From Thalassospira marina (GTDB taxonomy: Bacteria > Pseudomonadota > Alphaproteobacteria > Rhodospirillales > Thalassospiraceae), in the NCBI RefSeq assembly GCF_002844375.1, contig NZ_CP024199.1, positions 1,128,001 to 1,192,000 on the forward strand: DNA of 64,000 nucleotides, read 5' to 3'. The position numbers were made by a program, and so were the translations under genes. The notes under the pieces were generated by a model. It did not search any database. It worked only from the letters and a program-made list of their open reading frames with translations, and had not been told where the DNA came from. Each line of letters opens with the position of its first letter. The first letter of the stretch is position 1. Below are positions 1 to 7,826 of the stretch, piece by piece.

Positions 1-2
1 AG

Positions 3-1361
3 CAGGCTTATCCGACTGCGGCGCGTGCGGCGGCCTATGACGCGCAGGGTAATTTGAAATGGTCCTTTACACGGCCCCTTAGTAGCGGTTCCTACGGTAT
101 TAACATTTTTCGCGGGCCGGATGGCGGCGTGATTTTCCAGTATTCGGAATATCGCCAGGACCATGACGGGAATATTATTCTGGGTTTAAATGCGCGCGGC
201 GAGGCGATCTGGAGCTACACCCTGCCAGACAAGGTTGCGTTGCTTGAAGGCCTAAGCGTTGCTGCACAGGATGATGCTGGCAATCTGTATCTGCATTATT
301 TTGCCAAAAAGCCGAAGCTTGTGGTGTTGTCACCGCAGGGGAAGGTTTTGCGAAGCATGCTGATCCGCCATCGCCTGAACCCGCGCTATGACGATTACAT
401 CATCAAACGTAGCGTTAATGATGACGTCACCGTTGGTACCGTCAGTTCCGATGGCCGGGTGATGTTTTTGTATGCCATTCATGACAAATCGGCCAACAGT
501 ATTGGCGATACCGCCGTTTACGCCATCGATACGGCGACGGGCAATGTCCTGTGGGTCAATGAATATGGTAAGAATTCCCCGTTAACATTTCATTCGCCAA
601 ACCTGCAATACGGGCAGGGAAGCCTTTATTTCGCAGCCCTTGAACCCCATGCCGATAATGCGAAGGCTGCAAGTTTCAGTGTGCGGCGCTATGACCCGCA
701 AAACGGCACCATGACCGGGCGTTATGCCTATGCTGAACCCGGTGCAAATGCCGTTCGGATGGCGGGCATGACCGTTTTAAACGACGGGGTGCTGACCGGC
801 CTTGGATATGGCAAGGAAAACGAGGCGTTTTTTATTCATAAACGCGATTTCGGCGCGGAACCCCCTGTTGCCCAAAGCCCGGATGCCCCCGGTCAGCCGG
901 GCTTGGCCGGGGTGCCATCCGCCCCCGTGGCAAAGCTTCCCTCGCTTGAGGAAATCGCTGCCCTGAAACGTCAGGCAATGGCAAATATCAATGATGCCAG
1001 CACCAAGCTGAAAGCCTGCCGGGCCAAGGGGGCCGCACCGGCACGTATTGGCACGATCCGCGATATCAATAGTGACTGGGGTTATCTGGTTGTGACCCTT
1101 GATCCGCAAAAATCAACGGCGGGCAAGCTGGTGGCACTTACCAGTGACGGGCGGGAAATCCCGCTGAAGGCGGGCAAGCTTTCAGGGGGCACACTTTTGT
1201 CGGCAACGCCGATGAGCGGCAAGCTTGATGGTTTGGCATCGGGCATGGTGGTGGCGGCATCGGGCACAACGCCGCCGCCGGTTTGCAATGTCGAACAGGC
1301 CGCCGTGACCCGGGCACAAATGGCCTATGATGCCATTTCACAAGGATCAAAAAGCAACTAG
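3..1361 (+). CDS. PQQ-like beta-propeller protein, 5'-truncated by window edge
   Basis: The reading frame is open to the left edge, so the real start lies upstream. The first in-frame TTG at 54 sits inside a repeat reading 'AYDAQGNLKWSF', typical of a PQQ/WD40-like propeller blade. Further blade-like segments follow ('LNARGEAIWSYTLPD', 'AIDTATGNVLWVNEYG'). After about residue 285 the propeller ends in a Pro/Ala-rich linker, a short charged helix and a C-terminal all-beta segment ('GTIRDINSDWGYLVVTLD'). The family is usually periplasmic or envelope-bound; no enzyme motif is visible, so a scaffold or ligand-binding role is more likely than a dehydrogenase. A lipoprotein gene follows 79 bp downstream on the same strand. 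Confidence 0.7.
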   Translation, partial: QAYPTAARAAAYDAQGNLKWSFTRPLSSGSYGINIFRGPDGGVIFQYSEYRQDHDGNIILGLNARGEAIWSYTLPDKVALLEGLSVAAQDDAGNLYLHYFAKKPKLVVLSPQGKVLRSMLIRHRLNPRYDDYIIKRSVNDDVTVGTVSSDGRVMFLYAIHDKSANSIGDTAVYAIDTATGNVLWVNEYGKNSPLTFHSPNLQYGQGSLYFAALEPHADNAKAASFSVRRYDPQNGTMTGRYAYAEPGANAVRMAGMTVLNDGVLTGLGYGKENEAFFIHKRDFGAEPPVAQSPDAPGQPGLAGVPSAPVAKLPSLEEIAALKRQAMANINDASTKLKACRAKGAAPARIGTIRDINSDWGYLVVTLDPQKSTAGKLVALTSDGREIPLKAGKLSGGTLLSATPMSGKLDGLASGMVVAASGTTPPPVCNVEQAAVTRAQMAYDAISQGSKSN

Positions 1362-1440
1362 GGCTTGCGGGCATTTAATTGTTTGATTGAACGGATAAAC
1401 AGGCACAGCAGGGCGATTGCGCCCATCAAGGGGACATAAA

Positions 1441-1863
1441 ATGAAAAAATATCTCGCGGGTTTGGCTGCGCTGATCATGCTGGCAGGGTGCGAATATAAG
1501 GATGCGGTGGTTGATACTTCGGTTGTTGATCTGATGCCGCCGGACATCGCCCTGAAATACCTGAATGACAATTTCCAGCCCTGGACATCGGGCTATGATG
1601 ACTGCGTGCTGCGCGAAAGCGGCGTTATCATGGGCAGTAACAGCCATTCCTACAAGGATTTGCGCCTGATCATCGAACGCAGCACGATTGGCGATTATTA
1701 CGACCTGCGCCTGATCGAAAAAACGCTGATCATCCCGGATTTCTGTTCCTATTATAAAGGCAACGACGATACCGGCCTGCAGCCCGCCGAACAGCGCAAG
1801 ATAGACCGGATCGCAACGGCATTCGCATCCCTTGGTGTGCAGGTGCCTGCCGTCGGTAACTAG
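1441..1863 (+). CDS. Small predicted lipoprotein, function unknown
   Basis: 140 residues. The N-terminus MKKYLAGLAALIMLAGC is a lipoprotein signal with lipobox LAGC, so the mature protein should be acylated at Cys17. The ATG at 1441 is preferred over an in-frame ATG at 1417 because it has a purine-rich site ('aagggga', about 1429-1435) and begins directly with the signal peptide. The mature part has an 'SYKDLRLIIERSTIGDYYDL' segment and two more cysteines. I do not recognise a named family. It probably shares a transcript with the propeller protein and is closed by the terminator at 1896. Confidence 0.75.
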   Translation: MKKYLAGLAALIMLAGCEYKDAVVDTSVVDLMPPDIALKYLNDNFQPWTSGYDDCVLRESGVIMGSNSHSYKDLRLIIERSTIGDYYDLRLIEKTLIIPDFCSYYKGNDDTGLQPAEQRKIDRIATAFASLGVQVPAVGN

Positions 1864-1895
1864 GCGCTCGGCGATACTTCACTTTAAAAAACGTC

Positions 1896-1928
1896 AAAAG
1901 GCCGGGGTCATCGCACCCGGCCTTTTTT
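1896..1928 (+). terminator. Rho-independent terminator
   Basis: Stem AAAAGGCCGGG (1896-1906) pairs with CCCGGCCTTTT (1916-1926), followed by a T-run. It separates the propeller/lipoprotein unit from the sulfur island. Confidence 0.9.
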
Positions 1929-1995
1929 GCGTTCGGCCATGATGTTTCTGGTGTGACGTTAATATAACACTTAATTTTGTGTTTATTAAAAAAAT

Positions 1996-2025
1996 TTGAC
2001 TAAATGATGGTGGAAAATATATAAG
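1996..2025 (+). promoter_or_regulatory. Likely sigma70 promoter of the rhodanese gene
   Basis: TTGACT at 1996-2001 and TATAAG at 2020-2025 (18-nt spacer), in an AT-rich stretch about 40 bp before the Shine-Dalgarno. An imperfect inverted repeat (TTAATATAACAC/GTGTTTATTAA, 1959-1988) lies just upstream, and GAAT-N5-ATTC (2025-2037) just downstream. Either could be an operator. Confidence 0.5.
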
Positions 2026-2062
2026 AATCACAAATTCGCATATTTTTTGGAGGTTGCATACC

Positions 2063-2986
2063 ATGCGTTCCCACATTCTGGCAGGGATTACTGCCGTCGC
2101 CCTTATGGTTGGCGCAACCGCGGCCCAGGCCGAACGACTGACCGAAAAGCCGCTGGTTGATGCAGGCTGGCTTGCTGACAATCTGGGTAACAAGTCCCTG
2201 GTTGTGGTTGATATCCGTTCGCCGGGCAAATCGGGTAATCCCTATGATGCCGGGCATATCCCAGGTGCGGTTGATGCGCCCTATGGCAAATTTGGCTGGC
2301 GTTCCAAGGTTGGCGATGTTGTTGGCATGTTGCCGCCCGTCGATGTGATTTCACAGCGTGTCGGCAGCCTGGGTATTGATAATGACAAACAGGTTGTCAT
2401 TGTTCCGGCTGGTGAAAATTCCAGCGATTTTGGCGCTGCCACCCGCGTTTATTGGACCTTCAAGGTGCTGGGCCATGATGCGGTAACCATCCTTGATGGT
2501 GGCCAGCGCGCCTGGGCTGCTGCCAATGGCGATATTTCGACCGATGCCGTGAAGCCCGAACAGGTTGCCTTCACCGCGCATTTCCGCCCCGAACTGGTCG
2601 CCAGCGCTGATGAAGTGGCTGAGGCAAAATCCCAGGGTGTTGCCCTGATTGATGCCCGCCCCGAAGCCCAGTTTGCCGGTCAAAGCAAAAGCCCGGTTGT
2701 GGCCCGTTATGGTGCCATTCCTGGTGCTGTGAATATTTCCCAGTCGAAATTCTATGACGACAAGGAAGGCAAATTCGTTGCGGCGGATGTGATCGAACAG
2801 CTTGCTGGCAAGGCAGGTGTTTCGGACAACAGCAAGGAAATCACCTATTGCAATACCGGCCACTGGGCATCGGTTGCGTGGTTTGGCCTGTCCGAAGTGA
2901 TGGGCAACAAAAACACCAAAATGTATGACGGCTCCATGACCGAATGGGCCGCTGATCCGTCGCGCGATGTGGTGAAAGCCCAGTAA
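2063..2986 (+). CDS. Periplasmic thiosulfate sulfurtransferase with two rhodanese domains
   Basis: 307 residues. ATG 2063 is chosen over an in-frame TTG at 2054 because TTGGAGG (2047-2053) lies 9 nt upstream. Residues 1-23 form a Sec signal ending AAQA, so the enzyme is exported. The first rhodanese domain (about 30-160) carries 'VPAGENSSDFG' where the active cysteine would be, so it is catalytically silent, as usual in two-domain thiosulfate sulfurtransferases. The second domain (about 175-300) has the persulfide-forming loop CNTGHWAS, with Cys263. It should move sulfane sulfur from thiosulfate or a similar donor to a thiol acceptor. A thiosulfate-type channel and a Cys-repeat protein follow, supporting a role in extracytoplasmic sulfur handling. 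Confidence 0.88.
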   Translation: MRSHILAGITAVALMVGATAAQAERLTEKPLVDAGWLADNLGNKSLVVVDIRSPGKSGNPYDAGHIPGAVDAPYGKFGWRSKVGDVVGMLPPVDVISQRVGSLGIDNDKQVVIVPAGENSSDFGAATRVYWTFKVLGHDAVTILDGGQRAWAAANGDISTDAVKPEQVAFTAHFRPELVASADEVAEAKSQGVALIDARPEAQFAGQSKSPVVARYGAIPGAVNISQSKFYDDKEGKFVAADVIEQLAGKAGVSDNSKEITYCNTGHWASVAWFGLSEVMGNKNTKMYDGSMTEWAADPSRDVVKAQ

Positions 2987-3015
2987 CATCCTGTTATCGA
3001 CAGGTTTGCACTTTT

Positions 3016-3046
3016 CCCGGTCAGGCCGAATGCGGGCCTGACCGGG
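3016..3046 (+). other. 12-bp perfect hairpin between rhodanese and yeeE
   Basis: CCCGGTCAGGCC (3016-3027) pairs with GGCCTGACCGGG (3035-3046). No T-tract follows, so this looks more like an mRNA stability or processing stem, or a partial terminator, than a full terminator. It would let the rhodanese and the downstream pair be expressed at different levels. Confidence 0.55.
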
Positions 3047-3219
3047 GCCATCGCCCAAAACAGGCGATGATCGCGATTTGTCATTTCGGACAATCCCGCT
3101 GCCCGGTTGCTGTATGCGCCTTGCCTGCATGACGTATTTGATGCGCCAACGCGGGGCTTTTACCGGGCAGGCGAAAACGGCCCCGGGCCGGTTAAAAAGA
3201 TAAAATTTCAGGATCAATC

Positions 3220-4446
3220 ATGGCTGATACAAGTGGGGCAAGCGCCCGTGCACAGGCTGCACCTCTGCCTCCCTTTACCTTCGATCGTGGACCGGCTGCC
3301 ATTTGCGCGGTCATCTTTGCTGCGGTGGCTATGGTCATTGCGCAGGCGGTCAGCCTGCATCAGATGGTGGTCTATCTGATTGGCGGGGTATTGGGCCTGG
3401 CATTATATCACGCATCCTTTGGTTTTACTGGTGGCTGGCGCCGCATGGTGGTTGAACGGCGCGGGCGTGCCATGCGCGCCCAGCTTTTGATGGTCGCTGT
3501 TGCTGCCATTGCCTTCATTCCGCTGCTTGGCTTTGGCTCGCCCTTTGGCGGGTCGCTGGTCGGGGCGTTGGCGCCGGTTGGTGTGTCGGTGCTTGTTGGC
3601 GCGCTGATCTTTGGTTTTGGCATGCAGCTTGGCGGTGGGTGTGGTTCCGGCACCCTGTTTACCGCCGGGGGCGGTTCGGCCCGCATGCTGGTGACGCTGG
3701 CATTTTTTGTAATTGGTGCGCTGCTTGGCACTGCCCATCTGCCCATGTGGTTAACCCTGCCATCGCTTCCTACGGTGGGCCTTGGGTCGGTTTTTGGTCC
3801 GCTGGGCGGGGTTGTTGTCACCCTGGTAGCGCTGGCACTGGTGGCACTGGTCACCATTTTTGTTGAACGCGCTGCGCATGGTTCGCTTGAAACGGTTTCT
3901 GCCCCGTCCCGTCAGGGCATGGTGCGGTTCCTTCATGGTCCGTGGCCGCTGGTCGGCACCGGGCTTTTGCTGGCATTGATGAATGTGGTGACGCTTCTGG
4001 TCACCGGGCATCCCTGGTCCATTACTTTCGGTTTTGGTGTTTGGGGGGCAAAGATCGCCCAGGCGATGGGTGTTGGTGTTGAAAACTGGGCCTTCTGGAA
4101 CTGGCCTGGTCCGGCGCGCGCCTTGCATAATTCGGTGCTGGCCGATGATACCTCGGTCATGAATTTCGGCATTCTTATCGGGGCTGCTTTGGCATCGGCC
4201 CTTGCGGGCAAATTTGCCCCGAAGGTGCGGGTGCCGCTGGCATCCCTGATTGCGGCGGCCATTGGTGGTGTGCTGATGGGCTATGGGGCGCGGCTTGCAT
4301 TTGGTTGCAATATCGGCGCGCTGTTTAGCGGCATTGCCTCGGGCAGCCTGCATGGCTGGCTGTGGTTTGCGGCTGCCTTTGCCGGTAGTGCGCTTGGCAT
4401 TGCCGTTCGTCCGGTTTTTGGTCTCGATGGATTTAAAAAGAAATGA
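3220..4446 (+). CDS. YeeE/YedE (TsuA-type) thiosulfate/sulfur transporter
   Basis: 408 residues, strongly hydrophobic, about ten membrane helices, built as two YeeE/YedE halves. The family signature GGGCGSGTLF (Cys141) lies in the first half and FGCNIGALFSG (Cys about 363) in the second. In TsuA, conserved cysteines of this kind line the path and pass thiosulfate through by transient hydrogen bonding. The N-terminal 20 residues are a soluble Ala/Pro tail. The stop overlaps the next start in an ATGA (4443-4446), so the transporter and the NPC-repeat protein are translationally coupled. Together with the upstream rhodanese this gives a thiosulfate or sulfane-sulfur uptake unit. The substrate is inferred from the family. 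Confidence 0.88.
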   Translation: MADTSGASARAQAAPLPPFTFDRGPAAICAVIFAAVAMVIAQAVSLHQMVVYLIGGVLGLALYHASFGFTGGWRRMVVERRGRAMRAQLLMVAVAAIAFIPLLGFGSPFGGSLVGALAPVGVSVLVGALIFGFGMQLGGGCGSGTLFTAGGGSARMLVTLAFFVIGALLGTAHLPMWLTLPSLPTVGLGSVFGPLGGVVVTLVALALVALVTIFVERAAHGSLETVSAPSRQGMVRFLHGPWPLVGTGLLLALMNVVTLLVTGHPWSITFGFGVWGAKIAQAMGVGVENWAFWNWPGPARALHNSVLADDTSVMNFGILIGAALASALAGKFAPKVRVPLASLIAAAIGGVLMGYGARLAFGCNIGALFSGIASGSLHGWLWFAAAFAGSALGIAVRPVFGLDGFKKK

Positions 4447-4982
4447 CCGATCGTAATTATCTGCTTTATGGCGCGGTTTTTCTGGCAGCCACCGGCGCAA
4501 TTGCCGCCGACCATTTCAGCCATGCCGGTGCCAACCCGCCCGCTATCGCCCGTCCGGCCGCATCGCCTGCACCTGCACAGGCACCGTCATCGGGCGGCAA
4601 TCCGTGCGCGGCCGGGAACCCTTGCGCGACATCAAACCCGTGTGCAGCCGGTAACCCGTGTGCCGCTGCCAGCCCCTGCATGGCCAACCCTTGCGGTGCG
4701 GCGGGCGTTGATGGCAACCCGTGCGCCGGTTTTAACCCCTGCGCGGCCGAAAATCCCTGTGCTGCTTATAACCCCTGTGGGGCGGCAAACCCATGTGCTG
4801 CGACCAATCCCTGTGCCGCTTTAAACCCATGCGCAGCAGGGGCCAATCCTTGCGGTGCCTATAATCCGTGTGGTGCAGGCAACCCCTGCGCCCCGGCCGA
4901 AAACCCGTGCGCGGCAAGCAACCCTTGTGCTGCGGGCAATCCGTGTGCTGCCTATAACCCTTGTGGTGCGATGGGGCAGTGA
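4443..4982 (+). CDS. Exported NPC-repeat cysteine-rich protein
   Basis: 179 residues. Residues 1-22 are a signal peptide or single membrane anchor, then a Pro/Ala linker to about residue 50. The rest is a tandem array of hexapeptide-like units, N-P-C-A/G-x-x, with 19 NPC and one SPC, so all 20 cysteines lie in the array. There is no CXXCH, so it is not a c-type cytochrome. The Asn-Pro-Cys codons vary from unit to unit (aatccgtgc, aacccttgc, aacccctgc), so the pattern is kept by selection on the protein and not by recent DNA expansion. It is coupled by ATGA overlap to the YeeE transporter. A periplasmic persulfide or sulfur carrier, a store, or a metal-binding protein would fit. I know of no characterised homologue. 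Confidence 0.85.
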   Translation: MTDRNYLLYGAVFLAATGAIAADHFSHAGANPPAIARPAASPAPAQAPSSGGNPCAAGNPCATSNPCAAGNPCAAASPCMANPCGAAGVDGNPCAGFNPCAAENPCAAYNPCGAANPCAATNPCAALNPCAAGANPCGAYNPCGAGNPCAPAENPCAASNPCAAGNPCAAYNPCGAMGQ

Positions 4983-5386
4983 GAACATGCCGTCCAGATT
5001 CGGCAAATTTGACGGGGCAGGGTTGATTTTGCCGGATCGGTTTGTGCCAAAAGCTGAATTTATAGAATGGCACCGGAACAATGTTTTTTTGGATGCAAAA
5101 CTCTGAGTTTGGCGACTTGAAGGCGAAGGCCTTGGGGATGCACAAAAATATCCCGTTTGACAATCCGGGGAAACTCTGCGCATTTTACGGGCGTCATTTG
5201 ATTGCTCCAGTAGCGTAGAGGGAACGTTAACCTGTTCCAGCCTGTCGAGCGGTTACGGAAGAACAGCATGGAACTGCCCTGCTACGCGGGTAATTCGGAA
5301 GAGATGCAAGGCGCAGACCTGTATACGAAACATATCAAGGGCCGATTCCCTTTGTCTGCTGCCGCAAACCTAAGAGAACTATTTAT
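4983..5386. other. 404-bp intergenic region / helicase leader
   Basis: No convincing coding sequence. It should contain the helicase promoter and a long 5' leader. A short inverted repeat GGAAC...GTTCC (5220-5237) is visible, with no terminator-like hairpin after the NPC gene. Long structured leaders are common in cold-inducible RNA helicase mRNAs, but no specific element can be named here. Confidence 0.4.
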
Positions 5387-7237
5387 TTGACCCAGTTTTC
5401 GGATCTCGGCTTGGCCGAGCCCGTACTTCGAGCATTATCGCACGAAGGGTACGCTACGCCGACGCCGATCCAGGCACAGGCGATTCCTTCCCTGTTGGAA
5501 GGCAAGGATCTTCTGGGCATCGCCCAGACCGGCACCGGCAAGACTGCTGCCTTTGCATTGCCGACTCTTGACCGTCTTTCAAAATCCGACAAACGGACTG
5601 CGCCACGCCATTGCCGCGTGCTGGTGCTCGCGCCCACGCGTGAACTTGCCGCCCAGATTGGCGACAGCTTCCGTGCCTATGGCCGTTTCACCAAAACCAG
5701 TGTGGCCGTTGTTGTTGGTGGTGTGGCCCATGGCCCGCAGATCAAGGCATTGGCACCGGGTGTCGATGTGCTTGTCGCAACGCCGGGCCGTCTGCTTGAC
5801 CATATTGATGCCGGCAAGCTCAGCCTTGCTCAGGTTGAGGTCGTTGTGCTTGACGAAGCCGATCACATGCTTGATCTGGGCTTCTTGCCACCGATCCGCC
5901 GCATTATCAAGTTGCTGCCCAAATCCCGGCAGAACCTGTTTTTCTCGGCTACCATGCCGACCCAGATTGGTCAGCTTGCGGGCGATATGCTGCGCGAACC
6001 GGTCAAGGTTTCCGTCACCCCTGTTGCCACCACGGCAGAGCGGGTTGAGCAGTCGGTTTACCTGATCGAAGCATCGCGCAAGCGCGCACTGCTGGCTGAA
6101 TTGCTGGATAATCCGGCCTTTGTCCGTACCCTGGTTTTTACCCGTACCAAACGGGGTGCCGACCGGGTGGCAAAGCATCTGGAAGCCAATAAAATCAGCG
6201 CATCGGCGATTCATGGCAATAAAAGCCAGAATCAGCGCGAACGTGCCCTTGCCGCCTTCAAGGACGGGCAGGTGCAGGTGCTGGTCGCAACTGATATCGC
6301 CGCGCGCGGTATTGACGTTGATGGTGTTACCCATGTCGTCAATTACGAATTGCCCAACGTTCCTGAAAGCTATGTGCACCGTATTGGCCGTACCGCCCGT
6401 GGCGGTGCCGCTGGTCAGGCGATTGCGTTTTGTGCCGATGATGAACGTTCGCTTCTGCGCGATATTGAGCGTACCACCCGCCAGTCGATTCCGGTAATTG
6501 ACCGTCGTGATCCCGAGGCAGCTGCCTTGCAGGAAGCTGAAAATGCGACCCTGCGCGGACAGCGCGAAGGCCAGGGTGCAGGCGGGCGTCGCCCCGCACG
6601 GGGTGGCCGTGGTGCAGCGGGCGGCGAAAATGCTGGCCGGTCGCGCAATGGTGGCAATGGCAACGGTGGCCGTGGCAACAATGCCAATGCCCGCCGCAGC
6701 CAGGGTGCATCTGCCGCATCCACCACAGCCGAAGGCAAAGCCGGGCAGGGCCGTTATAAGGGCGGGCGCAAGCCTGCGAACGCAGCCGAAGGGCAGCGCC
6801 CGGTTGAAAATTCGCGCAATGATGCCGGTCAGAATGACGGGGCATCTGCCAATGCGCCAGCACGTGCAGGCCGCAAAACCGGTTTTACCCCGCGTAACCG
6901 CGATGGTGCCCCGGCGCGTGGTCGTAATGGTGCGCGCGATAGCCGCGAGGGCAGCGATGCCCGTGGCAATGCGCCGCGCAACAATCAACGTAACGAGCGT
7001 AATGATCGCCGCAGCGCCGATGATGGCAGCCAGAACCGGATCGCATCGAATGTTGCGTTTCTGGGCAAGGCGCCGGCTGGAAATTCCGGCAACGGTGTGG
7101 GTGCAGGGCGTACGGCAACTGCCGATGCCTCGCGCGGTAATCGCAATACACGAAATTCCGGGCAGGGCCGGGGAGCGCGGGATGCTTCCGGTCAGGCACG
7201 GGTGAAAAACGGAAACCGGTCGCGCCATTCGGCGTAA
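5387..7237 (+). CDS. DEAD-box ATP-dependent RNA helicase, RhlE-like, with RG-rich tail
   Basis: 616 residues from a TTG start at 5387, supported by AAGAGA at 5372-5377. All helicase motifs are present: Q motif TPTPIQAQAIP, motif I AQTGTGKT, Ia PTRELA, Ib TPGRLLDH, II DEAD, III SAT, IV VFTRTK, V RGIDV and VI HRIGRTARGG. The core ends near residue 375. The remaining 240 residues are a low-complexity Gly/Arg/Asn/Ala tail, much longer than in E. coli RhlE, likely to bind RNA non-specifically or promote condensate formation. Roles would be rRNA maturation, mRNA unwinding and cold adaptation. A cold-shock protein gene follows 84 bp downstream. Confidence 0.93.
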   Translation: MTQFSDLGLAEPVLRALSHEGYATPTPIQAQAIPSLLEGKDLLGIAQTGTGKTAAFALPTLDRLSKSDKRTAPRHCRVLVLAPTRELAAQIGDSFRAYGRFTKTSVAVVVGGVAHGPQIKALAPGVDVLVATPGRLLDHIDAGKLSLAQVEVVVLDEADHMLDLGFLPPIRRIIKLLPKSRQNLFFSATMPTQIGQLAGDMLREPVKVSVTPVATTAERVEQSVYLIEASRKRALLAELLDNPAFVRTLVFTRTKRGADRVAKHLEANKISASAIHGNKSQNQRERALAAFKDGQVQVLVATDIAARGIDVDGVTHVVNYELPNVPESYVHRIGRTARGGAAGQAIAFCADDERSLLRDIERTTRQSIPVIDRRDPEAAALQEAENATLRGQREGQGAGGRRPARGGRGAAGGENAGRSRNGGNGNGGRGNNANARRSQGASAASTTAEGKAGQGRYKGGRKPANAAEGQRPVENSRNDAGQNDGASANAPARAGRKTGFTPRNRDGAPARGRNGARDSREGSDARGNAPRNNQRNERNDRRSADDGSQNRIASNVAFLGKAPAGNSGNGVGAGRTATADASRGNRNTRNSGQGRGARDASGQARVKNGNRSRHSA

Positions 7238-7321
7238 TCGGTCTTCCAAAGGAATGGACCGGACCTATGAAGGGTTCTGTCTAACAGTTTGTGCCAACAT
7301 ATACTCATAGGAGAGACTAAA

Positions 7322-7531
7322 ATGGCAACTGGTATCGTTAAATGGTTCAACGCAACCAAAGGTTATGGTTTCATTCAGCCGGATGAAGGCGGAAACGACG
7401 TATTCCTGCACATCAGCGCTGTTGAACGCGCTGGCCTGCGTCACCCGCAGGAAGGCGACAAGATCAACTACGAACTGCGCACCGACTCCCGTTCGGGTCG
7501 CGTTTCGGCTGACGATCTGTCCGCTGCCTAA
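7322..7531 (+). CDS. CspA-family cold-shock protein
   Basis: 69 residues, one cold-shock domain. RNP-1 is KGYGFI and RNP-2 DVFLHIS, with the usual MATGIVKWFN start. ATG 7322 is chosen over an upstream ATG because TAGGAGAG (7307-7314) is a strong ribosome-binding site 7 nt before it. It binds single-stranded RNA/DNA and melts mRNA structure. Placed directly after the RNA helicase and closed by its own terminator, it is likely to be expressed with it during cold or growth-phase change. Confidence 0.95.
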   Translation: MATGIVKWFNATKGYGFIQPDEGGNDVFLHISAVERAGLRHPQEGDKINYELRTDSRSGRVSADDLSAA

Positions 7532-7567
7532 TTCGGTTCGTCATCCTGTGGGGTGGCACTGAAATTA

Positions 7568-7608
7568 CAATCCCCGCCCGGGAAACCGCGCGGGGATTGT
7601 TTTATTTT
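7568..7608 (+). terminator. Rho-independent terminator of csp
   Basis: ACAATCCCCGC and GCGGGGATTGT form an 11-bp stem, followed by TTTTATTTT. Confidence 0.92.
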
Positions 7609-7826
7609 GGGCCTTTTACAGGCCTGTCCGTCTGGCGCTGGCGTCGGGTATGGCAGGGCAGGCCGGTAAAAGCCCCTTATTGCTTCTGGCTGGTGCTCGC
7701 GCATCTGTTGTGGTGTGCTGAATATGCATTGTCGGCGTGCTGGCGATTCATGCTGTTGCTATTTGGTGCCCAAAGTCTTTTCCTGAATGTTCGCGTGCTA
7801 CCATGATGACGGCGAGTGGCGGGTCT

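Noticed and set aside
777..1109. 110-codon open frame on the minus strand opposite the propeller gene
   Set aside because: It lies wholly within a coding gene with clear blade repeats and reads like an antisense shadow.
4466..5183. Several minus- and other-frame open frames across the NPC-repeat gene
   Set aside because: They arise from the 18-bp periodicity of the repeat and mirror it as His/Gly or Arg/Val repeats.
5579..7249. 556-codon minus-strand open frame opposite the DEAD-box helicase
   Set aside because: Long only because of high GC and low-complexity repeats on the coding strand; its translation is a low-complexity Ala/Ile/Thr/Arg mix with no domain.
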